From Ceratotherium simum simum (taxonomy: Eukaryota > Chordata > Mammalia > Perissodactyla > Rhinocerotidae), in the NCBI RefSeq assembly GCF_000283155.1, contig NW_004454177.1:23676246-23740245 (forward strand): a stretch of DNA of 64,000 nucleotides, given 5' to 3'. Made by a program: the position numbers and the translations under genes. Positions 39,525 to 49,845 of this stretch are shown one piece after another. The notes beneath the pieces were generated by a model. It searched no databases. It was given only the letters and a program-made list of their open reading frames with translations, and was not told the DNA's origin. Each line of letters starts with the position of its first letter. Position 1 is the stretch's first letter.

Positions 39525-39674
39525 ATACGAAATGAAAAACTAGAGCTGTTTCTTAACATTTTTGAGACTCAATTTTCTTCTTTCAAAGGGATACTAATAA
39601 TACCGACCTGGAAAGTCATGTTGAGATTAAATAATATAATATACAGGAAAAGTCAAGCATAGAACTAGACATAT
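39525..39674 (+). mobile_element. MIR SINE fragment
   Basis: 'ttgagactcaattttcttctt', 'ggatactaataataccgacc' and 'aaaagtcaagcatagaac' match the second half of MIR. The 3'-truncated L1 is inserted directly after it. Confidence 0.7.
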
Positions 39675-39693
39675 AAAAAGTTTGCTTACACTA

Positions 39694-41219
39694 GGAAGTC
39701 AAGATGGCTGCATGAGCAGACTCTGAACTCACCTCCTCCCACAGACACAGCCAATTTACAACTACTCATGGAAAAACTACCCCTGAGAGAGAACTGAAAA
39801 CTGGATAAGAGGAACTCCTGCAACAAACAACAATCCTAATTGAAGTGGAAGAGGCAGAAACTCCCTTCTGGAGAGAAAAAATGCCACCTTCACAGGCTGC
39901 CAGCTTCACGGCCGCCAGGAGCAGCCCACAGGTCCGCAGCCCTCCCTGGAGGAGCGGGGCCCCGAGTCAGGGAACGTCCCCACTATGGGCATTTTGTGGA
40001 CTCAGCACAATCGAGACGAGTGGCATAATATCTGACTTTGCTTGCTACTAAAACATTGGGGAATACCCCCAGAAAAGCTGGTTCACAAAGAAATTAAAAC
40101 CGGCTCTTAAAGGGCCCACATACAAACTCACCCGTTTCAGAAAGCAACCTAAAATCACCAGAAAGAAAGGTGCACAGTGCTTTGGTGAAAAAAGATTCAC
40201 CTGATAGGCTCTGAGTGCATTGCAGTGAGAGGTGAGAACTCTCCAGGGACTGGGACATTGATGGCAGCCATTGTTGTGGCCTGGTGTAGGCATGCTGACA
40301 CAGACACCATTGGAGTTCTCCCTGGGGCCTGCTGGCCCAGGGTCAGCCCCACCCACTACAGCACCAATTTAATTCAGCTCAGCTAGGGCAGGCAGCCCAC
40401 CCTAGGGAATGGCCCCACCCAACAACAAGCCCTCGGGCAACATGTGGGCCTGCATAGACTGGTGACGGGATTCTCTGCAGCCTGGGACTGGGCCCACTTC
40501 AGCAGGGCAGGGCATGCACAAGGAGTGGGTGGAGAGTGTGGGGCGGTGGTGGAGTCTGTGGGGCTCCCACAGTGGAGAGACTGGGTCCACTTCAGGAGGT
40601 GGGGGCGCGCACATGGGGCAGGACTCTGTTGACGGTGTGTGTGCCCTGTGGGCAGTGGGGCTTGTCAGCTGCAGAAGACTGCTGCTTCTAAAAGGCCCAC
40701 ATAGGGGGTTTGCCCCACCTTCCAAAGCCTGAAACAATTGGGTGCTCCCGTGCCTGAGGCCACCCCCACCAAGCTGCAATCCTCAGAGAGCTGACAAGAG
40801 ACCTAAAGGCTGGAGGCTTGTAGCAATTGTAAGCCTCTGAGCCTAACAACCTGCCACGCTGGGGGCCTACTCATTTAAAAGGAATACTGCAACACAAATG
40901 TGGTATGAGAACTTGCGGCCAACAGTGCTGGGGCTCCCCACACCTGATAAAGAGACTGAAGGGCCCACAACAACTACAAGCAGCTGAGCATTACAACAGC
41001 TGGCCAGGAGCATAACTCAGCCTCCCTGTGCCTACAGAGAGAGCAAACAGGCCACAACAGAAGGACAAACGTAGCCCACATAAGGGTCACTCCTGGAACA
41101 TTCGGAACTGAGGGAAGCACACTGTGGCCCTCATAAGGCATCACTTATATAAGGTCACCTCTCCAAGAGCAGGAGATGTAGCTGACCTACCTAATACATA
41201 GACACAAGCACAGGGAAAG
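39694..41219 (+). promoter_or_regulatory. L1 5' UTR (internal Pol II promoter region)
   Basis: This is the GC-rich 5' UTR of the truncated L1. The CAAGATGGC at its first bases fits the YY1-type element that positions the start in known L1 promoters. The rest has no long genuine frame; open frames on the minus strand (40048-40356, 40402-40779) reflect GC-rich composition. Present activity cannot be judged from sequence alone. Confidence 0.6.
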
Positions 41220-41907
41220 ATGCAAAATGAGGAGACAAAGGAATACATTCCAAGTAAGGGAACAGGACAAAACCCCAGAAAAGGAACAAAGTGAAACAGA
41301 AATGAGCAACCTACCCAACAGAGAGTTCAAACAAAGAGTTAAGGACGCTCGGTGAGAAGAATGGATGAACTCAGTGAGACTGTCAACAAAGAAATGGAAG
41401 ATATAAAAAAGAACCAATCAGAAATGAAGACTACAATACTGGAAATGAAAAATTCACTAGAGGGACTCAAAAGCAGAGTAGACGATACAGAAGAACGGAT
41501 CTGCGAGCTTGACAAAAGACTAGAAGAAATCACCCAAGCTGAACAGGTAAAAGAGAAAAGAATTAAAAAGAGTGAGCACAGTCTAAGGGACCTCTGGGAC
41601 AACATCAAGCGCCCTAACGTCTGTGTTATAGGTGTCCCAGAAGGAGCAGAGCGAGACAAAGGGGCAGAGAATCTATTTGAAGAAATAATAGATGAAAACT
41701 TCCCTAACCTAAGGAAGGAAACAGACATCCAGGTACAGGAAGCACAGAGAGCCCCAAACAAGATAAACCCAAAGAGGCCCACACCTAGACACATCATAAT
41801 CAAAATGTCCAGAATGAAAGATAAAGAGAGAATCCTAAAAGCCGCAAGAGAAAGACAAATTATATACAAAGTTAACCCCATAAGGCTATCAGCTGACTTC
41901 TCAGTGG
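41220..41907 (+). pseudogene. LINE-1 ORF1 remnant, 3'-truncated
   Basis: ORF1p is the trimeric RNA-binding chaperone of L1 RNPs. A likely start at 41220 (atgcaaaatgagg) is followed by an early in-frame stop near 41270, so the N-terminus is broken. From 41352 the frame is open. About 75 residues of heptad-like coiled coil (ending near 'EEITQAEQVKEKRIKKSE') come first. The RRM start 'RPNVCVIGVPEGAERDKGAE' and a C-terminal-domain start with 'TPRHIIIKMSRMKDKERIL' follow. Homology ends at 'LSADFSV', where the target duplication begins; the last residues of the open frame are read from flanking DNA. The protein cannot be functional: the C-terminal domain is cut short. The 180-codon antisense frame (41339-41881) is a shadow. 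Confidence 0.9.
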
Positions 41908-41934
41908 AAAAAGTTTGCTTATACTAATCCACTT

Positions 41935-44690
41935 GATTGGAAAATAATTTATGTACAGTAAAATGCACACAGGCTAAGTTTGTAGCTTTGAGTTTTGACA
42001 AATATGTACCCCTCTGTAGCCACTACCCCAATAAAGATGTAGAACATTTCCATTCCAAAAGGTTTCTTTGTGCTCCTATATAATAAATAACCCACTAATT
42101 TCAGCAATAGACATCCACTAATCTACTTTCGGTCACTATAGATTCATTTTACATTTTCTAGAATTTATGTATACTGGTATCATATACATACACAAGTATG
42201 CTGGATATCTGGATTCTTCCCTTCAGAACAATATTTTTTAATTGATCTAAAATTGAACAAATATAATATGTTCACATCATTTCTGAGTAATATGCCTTTC
42301 TATGAGCATACTATATTTTGTTTATCCATTTATATATGGGTAAACATCTAATGTTCCCAGTTTGGGGGCTATTTTATACATAAATATATATGCATATATA
42401 TAAATATTGACGTTCATTTTAATAATATATATTACATATATACATACAAGTATATACATAAAATATAATATATAAATATAAAATCTTATGCTTAAATGTA
42501 TTATCTTGCTTTCAAAGAACTAGATTGACTTGATTGCTTTTTCTCTATTGTTTGTTAGCTATTATTTTATGAATTTCCCCTCATATCTATAATTATTTTC
42601 TATCTACATTGGGTTTAAGCTAGTTTTAGCTTCTGAAGGTAGAAAGGTAAATCATTAATTGTAGTCCTTTTTGTCTTTGAATACAAGCAGTTAAAGCTAT
42701 ACATTTTCTTCTACGAACTGCTTTTAGTCAAACAACAAGTTTTGATATGTTGTGTTTTCAGTATATTCTTCTAAAAATATTATTAGACTTTCTTTGTTAT
42801 TTTTTCTTTGGGTCATACATTGCTTACATATGTGTTGTTTAGTTTTTTAAAGTATTTCGGAGATTTTCCAAGTTTATTTTTATTTGTGTCTAATTCCATG
42901 TGTTTGAATATACTCTGTCCAATGTCAATCATTTTCAATTTTTTGAGATGTTTTGTAATTTAACATGTGGCAAATATTACATGTGCACTTGAAAGAATAT
43001 GTATATTGCTGTTGTTGTGTAGTATCACATAAACGATGTTTAGGTCTAGTATGTTTGATAGTATTATACTAGCATTTTCTATCTTCACTTTTTTATTTTC
43101 TGTCTACCTGTTCTATCCCTGAGAAAGGAGGATTGAAATTTGAAACTACAATTATGGACTTTCTATTTCTCCCTTCAGTTCAGTTCTTTTTTGTTTCACG
43201 TAGTTTAAAAGTCTGTTTTCTGCTACAAAATCCTATCATTTTTGTTATCTTGGTAAATTGGCAATTTTATGATCATGAGATATTATTCTTTATCTCTGGT
43301 TGTATTCCTTTTTATGCAGTTTACCTGCTATATTAACATAGTCACATAAGTTTCCTAATGAGTAGTGTTTGCATGATATATATTTTTCTATCATTTTATT
43401 TTTAATCTGTATGTGTGTAAATTTAAAGTGTGATCCTTTTAGAGAGTTGTGTCTTTTTAAAATTATTGTTCAGTCTGGCTGTCCATACCTTTTAATTTTA
43501 GTATTTAGTCTACTTAAAATTAATATAACTATCAGTACGGTTGGGTTTCATTCTGTCATCTATTTGTCCCCATTTGTTATTTGTTCCATTTTCCCTCTTA
43601 TTCCTCCTTCTTTTTGATGAATAGGGTATTACTGGTATTTCATTTAGTCTCTACTCTTGGTACTTTAGCTATACATTTTTGTTTTATTTATTTTTAGTGG
43701 TTGCTATAGGGTTTACAATATGTATCTTTAACTCTCACGTTCTATATTAATATATTACTTTACATATAATTTAAGAATCTACAAAAATATGCTTTCATTT
43801 TTACTTCCTCTTCTTTCAGGTAGTGTGATTATATATCTTCTGAATATTTAAAAAAATTACAAAATATTCTTGTTATTTTTTGTTTTATACTATCAATTAT
43901 TGTTTTAGGTCATTAAAAAGAACCCCCCCCAAAAAAATTCCTGTGTTTATATTTATCTGAAGATTTATAATTTCTGATTCTTTATTTCTTTTGTAGCTCA
44001 TTTTTGTATCTAATATAATTTTCCTTCCATATGTCAGAGCGCCTTTATGATTTCTCGAATATAGGTCAGCTGAGAATAAATTCTTTTAGTTCAGTAGATC
44101 AGAAATCAACCTGGTTTTGTCTTTATATAAATAAGGAGAATATTTTCAATGGATATAGAACTTTAGGTTGATTGTTTTCCCCTGCATTTCCAAAATGATG
44201 TTCCATTGTCTTCGGTTTTGTCTAGTTTCTGATGAGAGTCTTACACCCCTGTTATTTGCTCTTCTGTATGTATTCATTTTTTTTTTCTGGCTGACTTGAA
44301 GTTTTGTTTCACTGATTTCAGCAATTTGATTAAGATATGCTTCAGTGTGCTTGTATTTATGATTGTCCTGCTTGGCTTTAATTTAGCCTCTTGGATCTGC
44401 GTGTTTAGAGTTATCATCAAATTTGGAAAAAAAAAATCACCCATTATGTTATTAAATATCCCTCCTGTATCTTTTTGGACAGTAATTATATGAATGTCAA
44501 TCACCTTGATATCCCACAGCTCACTGAAGCTCTTTTTTTTTGTTTGTGTTATCTATTTTTTGTTTTGTACCTTAGTTTGGACAGGTGCTATTGTCTTCAA
44601 ATGTTCAAATTCATTGATCTTTTCTTTAGTGTTTAAATTTCTCTTGATGTATCCTAGTGAATCTAGGTTGTTCATGTGAACACAAAATGC
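41935..44690 (-). mobile_element. Long old L1M, antisense
   Basis: From left to right this reads as the 3' UTR ('gtacagtaaaatgcacac', 'gatgtagaacatttcc', 'ccactaatctactttcgg') and then ORF2 ('gttttgatatgttgtgtttt', 'cacttgaaagaatatgtatat', 'ctgtctacctgttctatccc', 'ctttatctctggttgtatt'). Upstream sequence follows ('gtggttgctatagggttta', 'caaaatgatgttccattgtc', 'agcctcttggatctgcgtg', 'gatatcccacagctcactg'). All of this is antisense. An AT-rich patch lies at 42372-42484. No frame survives. Confidence 0.8.
42372..42484. repeat. AT-rich low-complexity tract
   Basis: TATA/CATA steps such as 'atatatgcatatatataa' and 'acatatatacatacaagta'. It sits inside the antisense L1M. Confidence 0.85.
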
Positions 44691-45842
44691 TTTCACTTTA
44701 AGGAGCTAGAGCTAGAGTTGTAATTTTGTTCCCAGGATGTTTCAGGTTGATTTTTGAGTAAGGGAAAGACAGCCTTTGCAATTACTTTTAGCCTACCTGA
44801 ATGTTTTGTGAAGTATAAAAAAAGTTTAAGATCTTCCCTCCATAAATTGCTAGATATACTCAGATTTTGTATTTAATTATGCTCTTTTAATTCTGGAACA
44901 AATTTCCACTTTATTTCAAGATAAAATGATTCTGCTTTTCCTAGAAACAACAAAAATTTGTCCCCTTACTTATCATACATGAATCCAAAAGACTGAAATT
45001 GTAACAAAGTAATTATAATTGTAACAGAGTAATTAACTTGTATTTTTCCTTAGAAAACTGAGACTGGTAACTGTAAACTGACTGTCGTATACAGATTTTA
45101 GCAGAAAGCAAAATTCATGAAAACGAATAACGTAAGTTTCTAGAACTACTCAAATCCTTTCTTCACCATCAAATATTGGCAAAAATTAACAGGTAAATTA
45201 ATATGACCCCCAAAATATAAATATATAAAATTAAGCATATAAAATTAAGAAGCAAAGGTATGTAAAATTTAAATTTTGCTCAGTAATCAGTGATTCATTA
45301 TTCCATTTTACTTAGAAATTATTTAGCTATCCAATGATTATCCATTAATTAAACCCAATATAATATTAACCCAAAGTTTTATCATTTAAGTTAGCTAAGG
45401 ATCTTGGAAATAATGTTCAAATCTACAAAATACGAAATATAATTACCACTGTAAAATTTTTGATGGAAATATGATACAATATAGTCCATTAGAAATTTAC
45501 AATTTTCATATTCTTAAATGTTAAGTAAGTATAACATAATTTTATTTTATCAGTAAACCAATATAAGACATTTAAGAATTTCAGATTAATTAGGGAAACA
45601 GCATAGTTTGATTGAATTTGTCAGGTTAGTCTATGTTGGCATCTTGGTTGAATTATCAAAATTGCTAAAATATAATTTTCGGTAGATAAAAACACGATAT
45701 TTTTCAAATGTAAAATGCCATTTGTCAAATGTTTTATTCAACATATTAATTAATAAGGAAAGAAGTATGATGTTAAGATAGATTCAAAGAGCATTTGAGA
45801 GCTTGAGTATTTACGAAAAATTTAATAATGAAAAGTTAAGAT
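44691..45842. other. AT-rich DNA with no recognised element
   Basis: Very AT-rich, single-copy-looking sequence. Nothing can be assigned. Confidence 0.4.
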
Positions 45843-46117
45843 AAGATTGCTGGATTAGGGCCGGCCCTGTGGCTTGGTGGTTAAGTGCGCTCGCTGCGAT
45901 GCTGGCGGCCCGGGTTCGGATCCCGGGTGCGCATCAAGGCACCACTTCTCTGTCCATCCTGAGGCCGAGTCCCACATACAGCAACTAGAAGGGTGTGCAG
46001 CTATGGCATACAACTATCTACTGGGGCTTTGGGGGCAAAAAATAAAATAAAAATAAAATCTTTAAAAAAAAAAAGGTGTGATGACTTTAAAAAAAAAAAA
46101 AAAAAGATTGCTGGATT
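45843..46117 (+). mobile_element. ERE SINE (long type), first of a tandem pair
   Basis: The body, 45858-46103, has a near-consensus head 'gggccggccctgtggctt', B box region 'cgggttcggatcccggg', 'ctagaagggtgtgcagc' and 'ctggggctttgggggc', then A-rich tails. It is flanked by 'aagattgctggatt' at 45843-45856 and 46104-46117. The CT-rich double end of other copies is missing; two A-rich runs replace it. Confidence 0.95.
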
Positions 46118-46360
46118 GGTGCCAGCCTGGTGGCATAGTGATGAAGTTCACACGCTCTGCTTCCGCAGCCTGGGGTTCATGGGTTCGGATCTACATGCCA
46201 CTTATCAAGCCATCCTGTGGCAGGTGTCGCATATAAAGTAGAGGATGATGGGCATGGATATAAGCCCAGGGCCAATCTTCCTCAGCAAAAAGAGGACGAT
46301 TGGCAGCAGATATTAGCTCAGGGCTAATCTTTCTTACCAAAAAAAAAAGATTGCTTGATT
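46104..46360 (+). mobile_element. ERE SINE (CT-rich type), second of a tandem pair
   Basis: The body, 46118-46346, has a diverged head 'ggtgccagcctggtggc', 'gggttcggatctacatgcc', 'gtagaggatgatgggcatgg' and the doubled CT-rich end. It is flanked by 'aagattgctggatt' (46104-46117) and 'aagattgcttgatt' (46347-46360). It shares the middle target copy with the ERE to its left. Confidence 0.95.
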
Positions 46361-47454
46361 AATTTCAAAACTGACTAATATCCTGCTGAGCCACAATCTT
46401 TAACATTTAGAGTTTTCTTTCCTATTAGACATAAGTTATATGCATTTCAGTCTAACAAATTCTAGAAGTTAACAGTAAGTTCACCGAGTCTAGAAACTTC
46501 AATCAATAATAAACAGTGAATCAAAGAAATGTATTCCTCTAGAAAATTCGTAGGTGGGCCAGAGCCCCCATATAGTATTCTAAGTACATTACCTAACTTT
46601 TTGCCTTATTTCTCTATTTTGCTAAAAATTTCCACTAAATTAAACACTCTGAAGAATAGGCACTATTTTAAAAAAGAAGAAAGATATCTATATTTGATAG
46701 TGTTTTGAAACTAAGGGAAAGATAGCAATGGCACTAATAGCCCATCTCCTATGCTCACGTCCATGTCCCCAGGTAAGATCATTTATGGACTGGATATTCT
46801 TTTTCTTCAGATGGACATGGTTGACAGCTAATATAATGGTAATATTTTCTACTTGCTGATGACTCATTGTAGGTTTTTAAAATATTCATATTCAGAGAGT
46901 AGGGAAACAAGAGCTGGTGTTAAGAGTGTGATTTAAACAACAAATTATTAGGACTACTAGAGAAGTCTCAGACTGGAAGAAGTTTTCCCTTGAGCCTCTG
47001 TCCATCAGAGCCTGACACCAAAGTTTGTCCATCCTCTCCAAGATTCCTGCTCAGAAGTAGTTGGTTTTTTGATTCAACTGCGATAACTTACTTAGGGTTA
47101 TAGGAATCCTCTTCTTGCTAATTCATATAGAACAACATTAAAATATTTAAAATTTAAAACTTATTATATACTGTAAGCCAGATTATACTTACTGTCTGAG
47201 TTTTATATTTGTCAATATGACTTTTACTTCTCTTTCAGTGAGAGAAGATTGTAACTTTATTTAGAATCAGAAAAACTCTCAATAAACAGAATTTACATCT
47301 CCTTTCCATAACCATAAACATGACTTTAAGAAATAGCTTACATCATGTTAAATATGGCTTATCTTATAAAATACCTCTTAACACTAATATGATAGCAATC
47401 TAACCAAATAAGTAATATATTACTTCTAAAACTGTAATAATATCCCCTTATATA
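46361..47454. other. AT-rich DNA with no firm element
   Basis: A weak reverse-MIR-like stretch ('agtattctaagtacattacc', 'aggcactattttaaa') lies at 46575-46690 but is too diverged to call. The rest is unassigned. Confidence 0.35.
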
Positions 47455-47630
47455 ACACTCTTTATTATTTAAAAACCCATTCTAAACATATTATCAAATT
47501 TTATTCTTGTGAAAATTCTACAAGGTAGGTGAAATAGGTATTACTAACACAATTTAGCTTATAAAAATGCAGTAGTAAGGGGAAATCTGAGCTTTAAGTC
47601 CATAGATTCTGTTTCCAAGCTGGATTCTTT
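47455..47630 (-). mobile_element. MIR fragment
   Basis: 'attctaaacatattatcaaa', 'gaaaattctacaaggtagg', 'agtccatagattctgtttcc' follow the reverse of the MIR 3' half. Confidence 0.55.
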
Positions 47631-48029
47631 GCCAGTCTTTCAAACTCACAAGGTGTATCTATATTGCATTCAGATTGATTTTACAAAGTGTGTGTAGAGT
47701 AAGTCTCAGAGTATTCTAGATTAATTTAGATTGCATTTGATAATGTTACACTACTGTAGAAAGTGAAACTCATATTCTCATGCATTTTCATTGTTTCTGT
47801 TTGTATTCCCCAACTAAAAACTAAGCAATAGAGCTCTAAATAAATGTTAATAGTAGAATAGCTTTTGAGTCTGGGGGTGGGATTGGGATGGGTAGGAAGT
47901 GCAGCTATTTAATGTAAAATAATAATTCAGATGCACTGAAATTTCCAGTATAAATTTTGTTGGATCATTTCACTATACTTTAGGTCTGGACAAATCAGAG
48001 TTCCAGGAAAAGGAGTCAATAAATTATAA

Positions 48030-48210
48030 CCAAAAAGCCAGTTCTGACTATGACATATTAATTTGTAAATAAAGTTTCATTGAAATACAACCATGCTCAT
48101 CTATTGACATATTGACTATGGTTACTTTCTCACTATAATGATGAGAAAACTTGTGGCTGGCAAAGCCAAACATATTTATTATCTGGCCCTTTACTGAAAA
48201 AACTTGTTGA
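48030..48210. mobile_element. hAT-Charlie-type non-autonomous element
   Basis: 'gtaaataaagtttcattgaaa', 'gactatggttactttctc', 'atatttattatctggccctt' and 'ctgaaaaaacttgttgatgg' follow the order of a common mammalian hAT element whose ends read CAGGGGTCGGCAAAC. The left end is eroded. The subfamily is not assigned. Confidence 0.6.
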
Positions 48211-48379
48211 TGGCTTTTTTAGAAGAAAATTCATTGTTGTATTTATTATTTTATAACTTACTAATATATACATAATATGAAACAAGAGGCAAAACTCTTT
48301 TGAATTAAAAAATACATGCAATTTTAAATACCTTTTATGCTTGCTGTGAATTTTGTCTCACTATTAGCCCCAAACCTTT

Positions 48380-48708
48380 CAGGATATGCATTCTATTTTA
48401 TTTATTTATTTTTTTGTGAGGAAGATCAGCCCTGAGCTAATATCCATGCCAATCCTCCTCTTTTTGCTGAGCAAGACCGGCTCTGAGCTAACACCCACTG
48501 CCAGTCTCCTTCCTTTTTTCCCCCAAAGCCCCAGTAGATAGTCGTATGTCATAGTTGCACATCCTTCTAGTTGCTGTATGTGGGACGCGACCTCAGCATG
48601 ACCGGAGAAGTGGTGCGTCGGTGTGCACCGGGATCCGAACCTGGGCTGCCAGTAGTGGAGCGCGCACTTAACCACTAAGCCACGGGCCGGCCCCAGGATA
48701 TGCATTCT
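48380..48708 (-). mobile_element. ERE SINE (long type)
   Basis: The body, 48395-48693. The minus strand starts 'ggggccggcccgtggctt', has 'cccaggttcggatcccgg', 'ctagaaggatgtgcaact' and the doubled CT-rich end. Exact 15-bp target duplication 'caggatatgcattct' at 48380-48394 and 48694-48708. Confidence 0.97.
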
Positions 48709-49845
48709 CGCTCTTCTACTCTGTCATCAGTGGATCTGAATATAAAAACTGTGTAAGTCCTAGAATATGTTGACATTTTTGCACAATATAGCTGATGAAT
48801 GGTTACTTGCTTAAGGAGGAAGTTCAAGTTAACACATCTGCATGTGAAATATACCATGTACTAATATATTTGGTGTGGGTCACTTAGCTAGGGTAAAGTT
48901 GGTGTTTGCTTTATGTTATATAGGGAGCTCAAATCAGATAAGAAATCCCATGAGTAAGCAATAATTAAATGATCTCACTTACTATTATTTTTATCTTTTC
49001 TACAAAAATTGCCTTGATAATAGAAACTTTCTAGGCATACACAGGTCAAACATAGGCAGTCTCTGCAGGACCAAATCAGAAGCATGCTTTTTCTACATTT
49101 GACTTTTTGGGATTGCTCCAGGATGTAGATTGTGCCTGTGATCAGAGCAATTGTGTATCAAGGATATTTTGTGTATCAAGCATATCTTGACAATATTACA
49201 AAAACATTACCTGGAGCTAATTTGTACACATATCTGCTCTTTGCAAAAAAAGAGAAATCCGGAATTAGTATCAATATTGATATCAAGATGCAAAGACTAA
49301 ATCATGAAAGGAAAGTTTAAAATAATTTTACCAGTTATAATGACAAAATCATGAAAGAAAAGTTACAGTATAACTTTTATATTCTAGAAACATTATTAAG
49401 AATAAGAACCTCTAGAACTTTGCAATGGAGTTTCAAGTAAGGCCTCATTTTTTCATTCTTCTGATGCAAAGCATTCAAGAAAAATACTCATTAAAAATGA
49501 TAATCTTACACAATTTCTTCTAAGTATATGTTCCTATTCACTTGGTGTACTCTGGAAATGAGTGATCTTGGTGCTAATAAACTATAATGATTTCTCCCTA
49601 TCAGTTCTATCTTAATGTTGCTTTCTCAATTACTGGTGATGGAATTTGCCCAAGTTGACCTGCAATTAGAGCCAATTATTATAGCCAGGTTATCATAGCA
49701 TGCATAAAAAGGCACAGCACATTTTTCATTGAAAGCAAAAGAAAAGACTGAGAAAATTCTGTGTTCTATACTATAAGTCATGACAATATCCACCATGAAA
49801 ATGATACCAATAGACACTATGGTATAGTATGGACCTATTATGTCT
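48709..49845. other. AT-rich DNA with two short direct repeats
   Basis: 'ttgtgtatcaaggatat' at 49151-49167 recurs with one change at 49169-49185. 'aaatcatgaaaggaaagtt' at 49299-49317 recurs with one change at 49346-49364. No element or gene is recognised. Confidence 0.5.

Larger units (their letters stand above)
39675..41926 (+). mobile_element. LINE-1, complete 5' end but truncated inside ORF1, with target duplication
   Basis: The L1 body is 39694-41907. It begins 'ggaagtcaagatggctgc', which has the YY1-type CAAGATGGC core seen at true L1 5' ends. About 1.5 kb of GC-rich 5' UTR follows, then ORF1, and the element stops mid-ORF1. A 19-bp duplication, 'aaaaagtttgcttacacta', flanks it at 39675-39693 and 41908-41926 with one C/T change. 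No ORF2, 3' UTR or separate poly(A) tail is present. Known L1 insertions normally lose the 5' end, so this truncation at the 3' side is unusual. The GC-rich 5' UTR stands out from its AT-rich surroundings. Confidence 0.88.

Noticed and set aside
40402..40779. 125-codon minus-strand frame, proline-rich, and overlapping plus-strand frames
   Set aside because: It lies in the GC-rich L1 5' UTR, where stop codons are rare by composition; no family resemblance.
41339..41881. 180-codon open frame on the minus strand
   Set aside because: It is the antisense shadow of LINE-1 ORF1; the plus-strand frame has the coiled-coil and RRM features.
45858..45940. tRNA-like sequence with A and B boxes
   Set aside because: This is the Pol III promoter head of an ERE SINE, not a tRNA gene: no intact cloverleaf or acceptor stem, and SINE body follows. 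The same applies to the other ERE heads.
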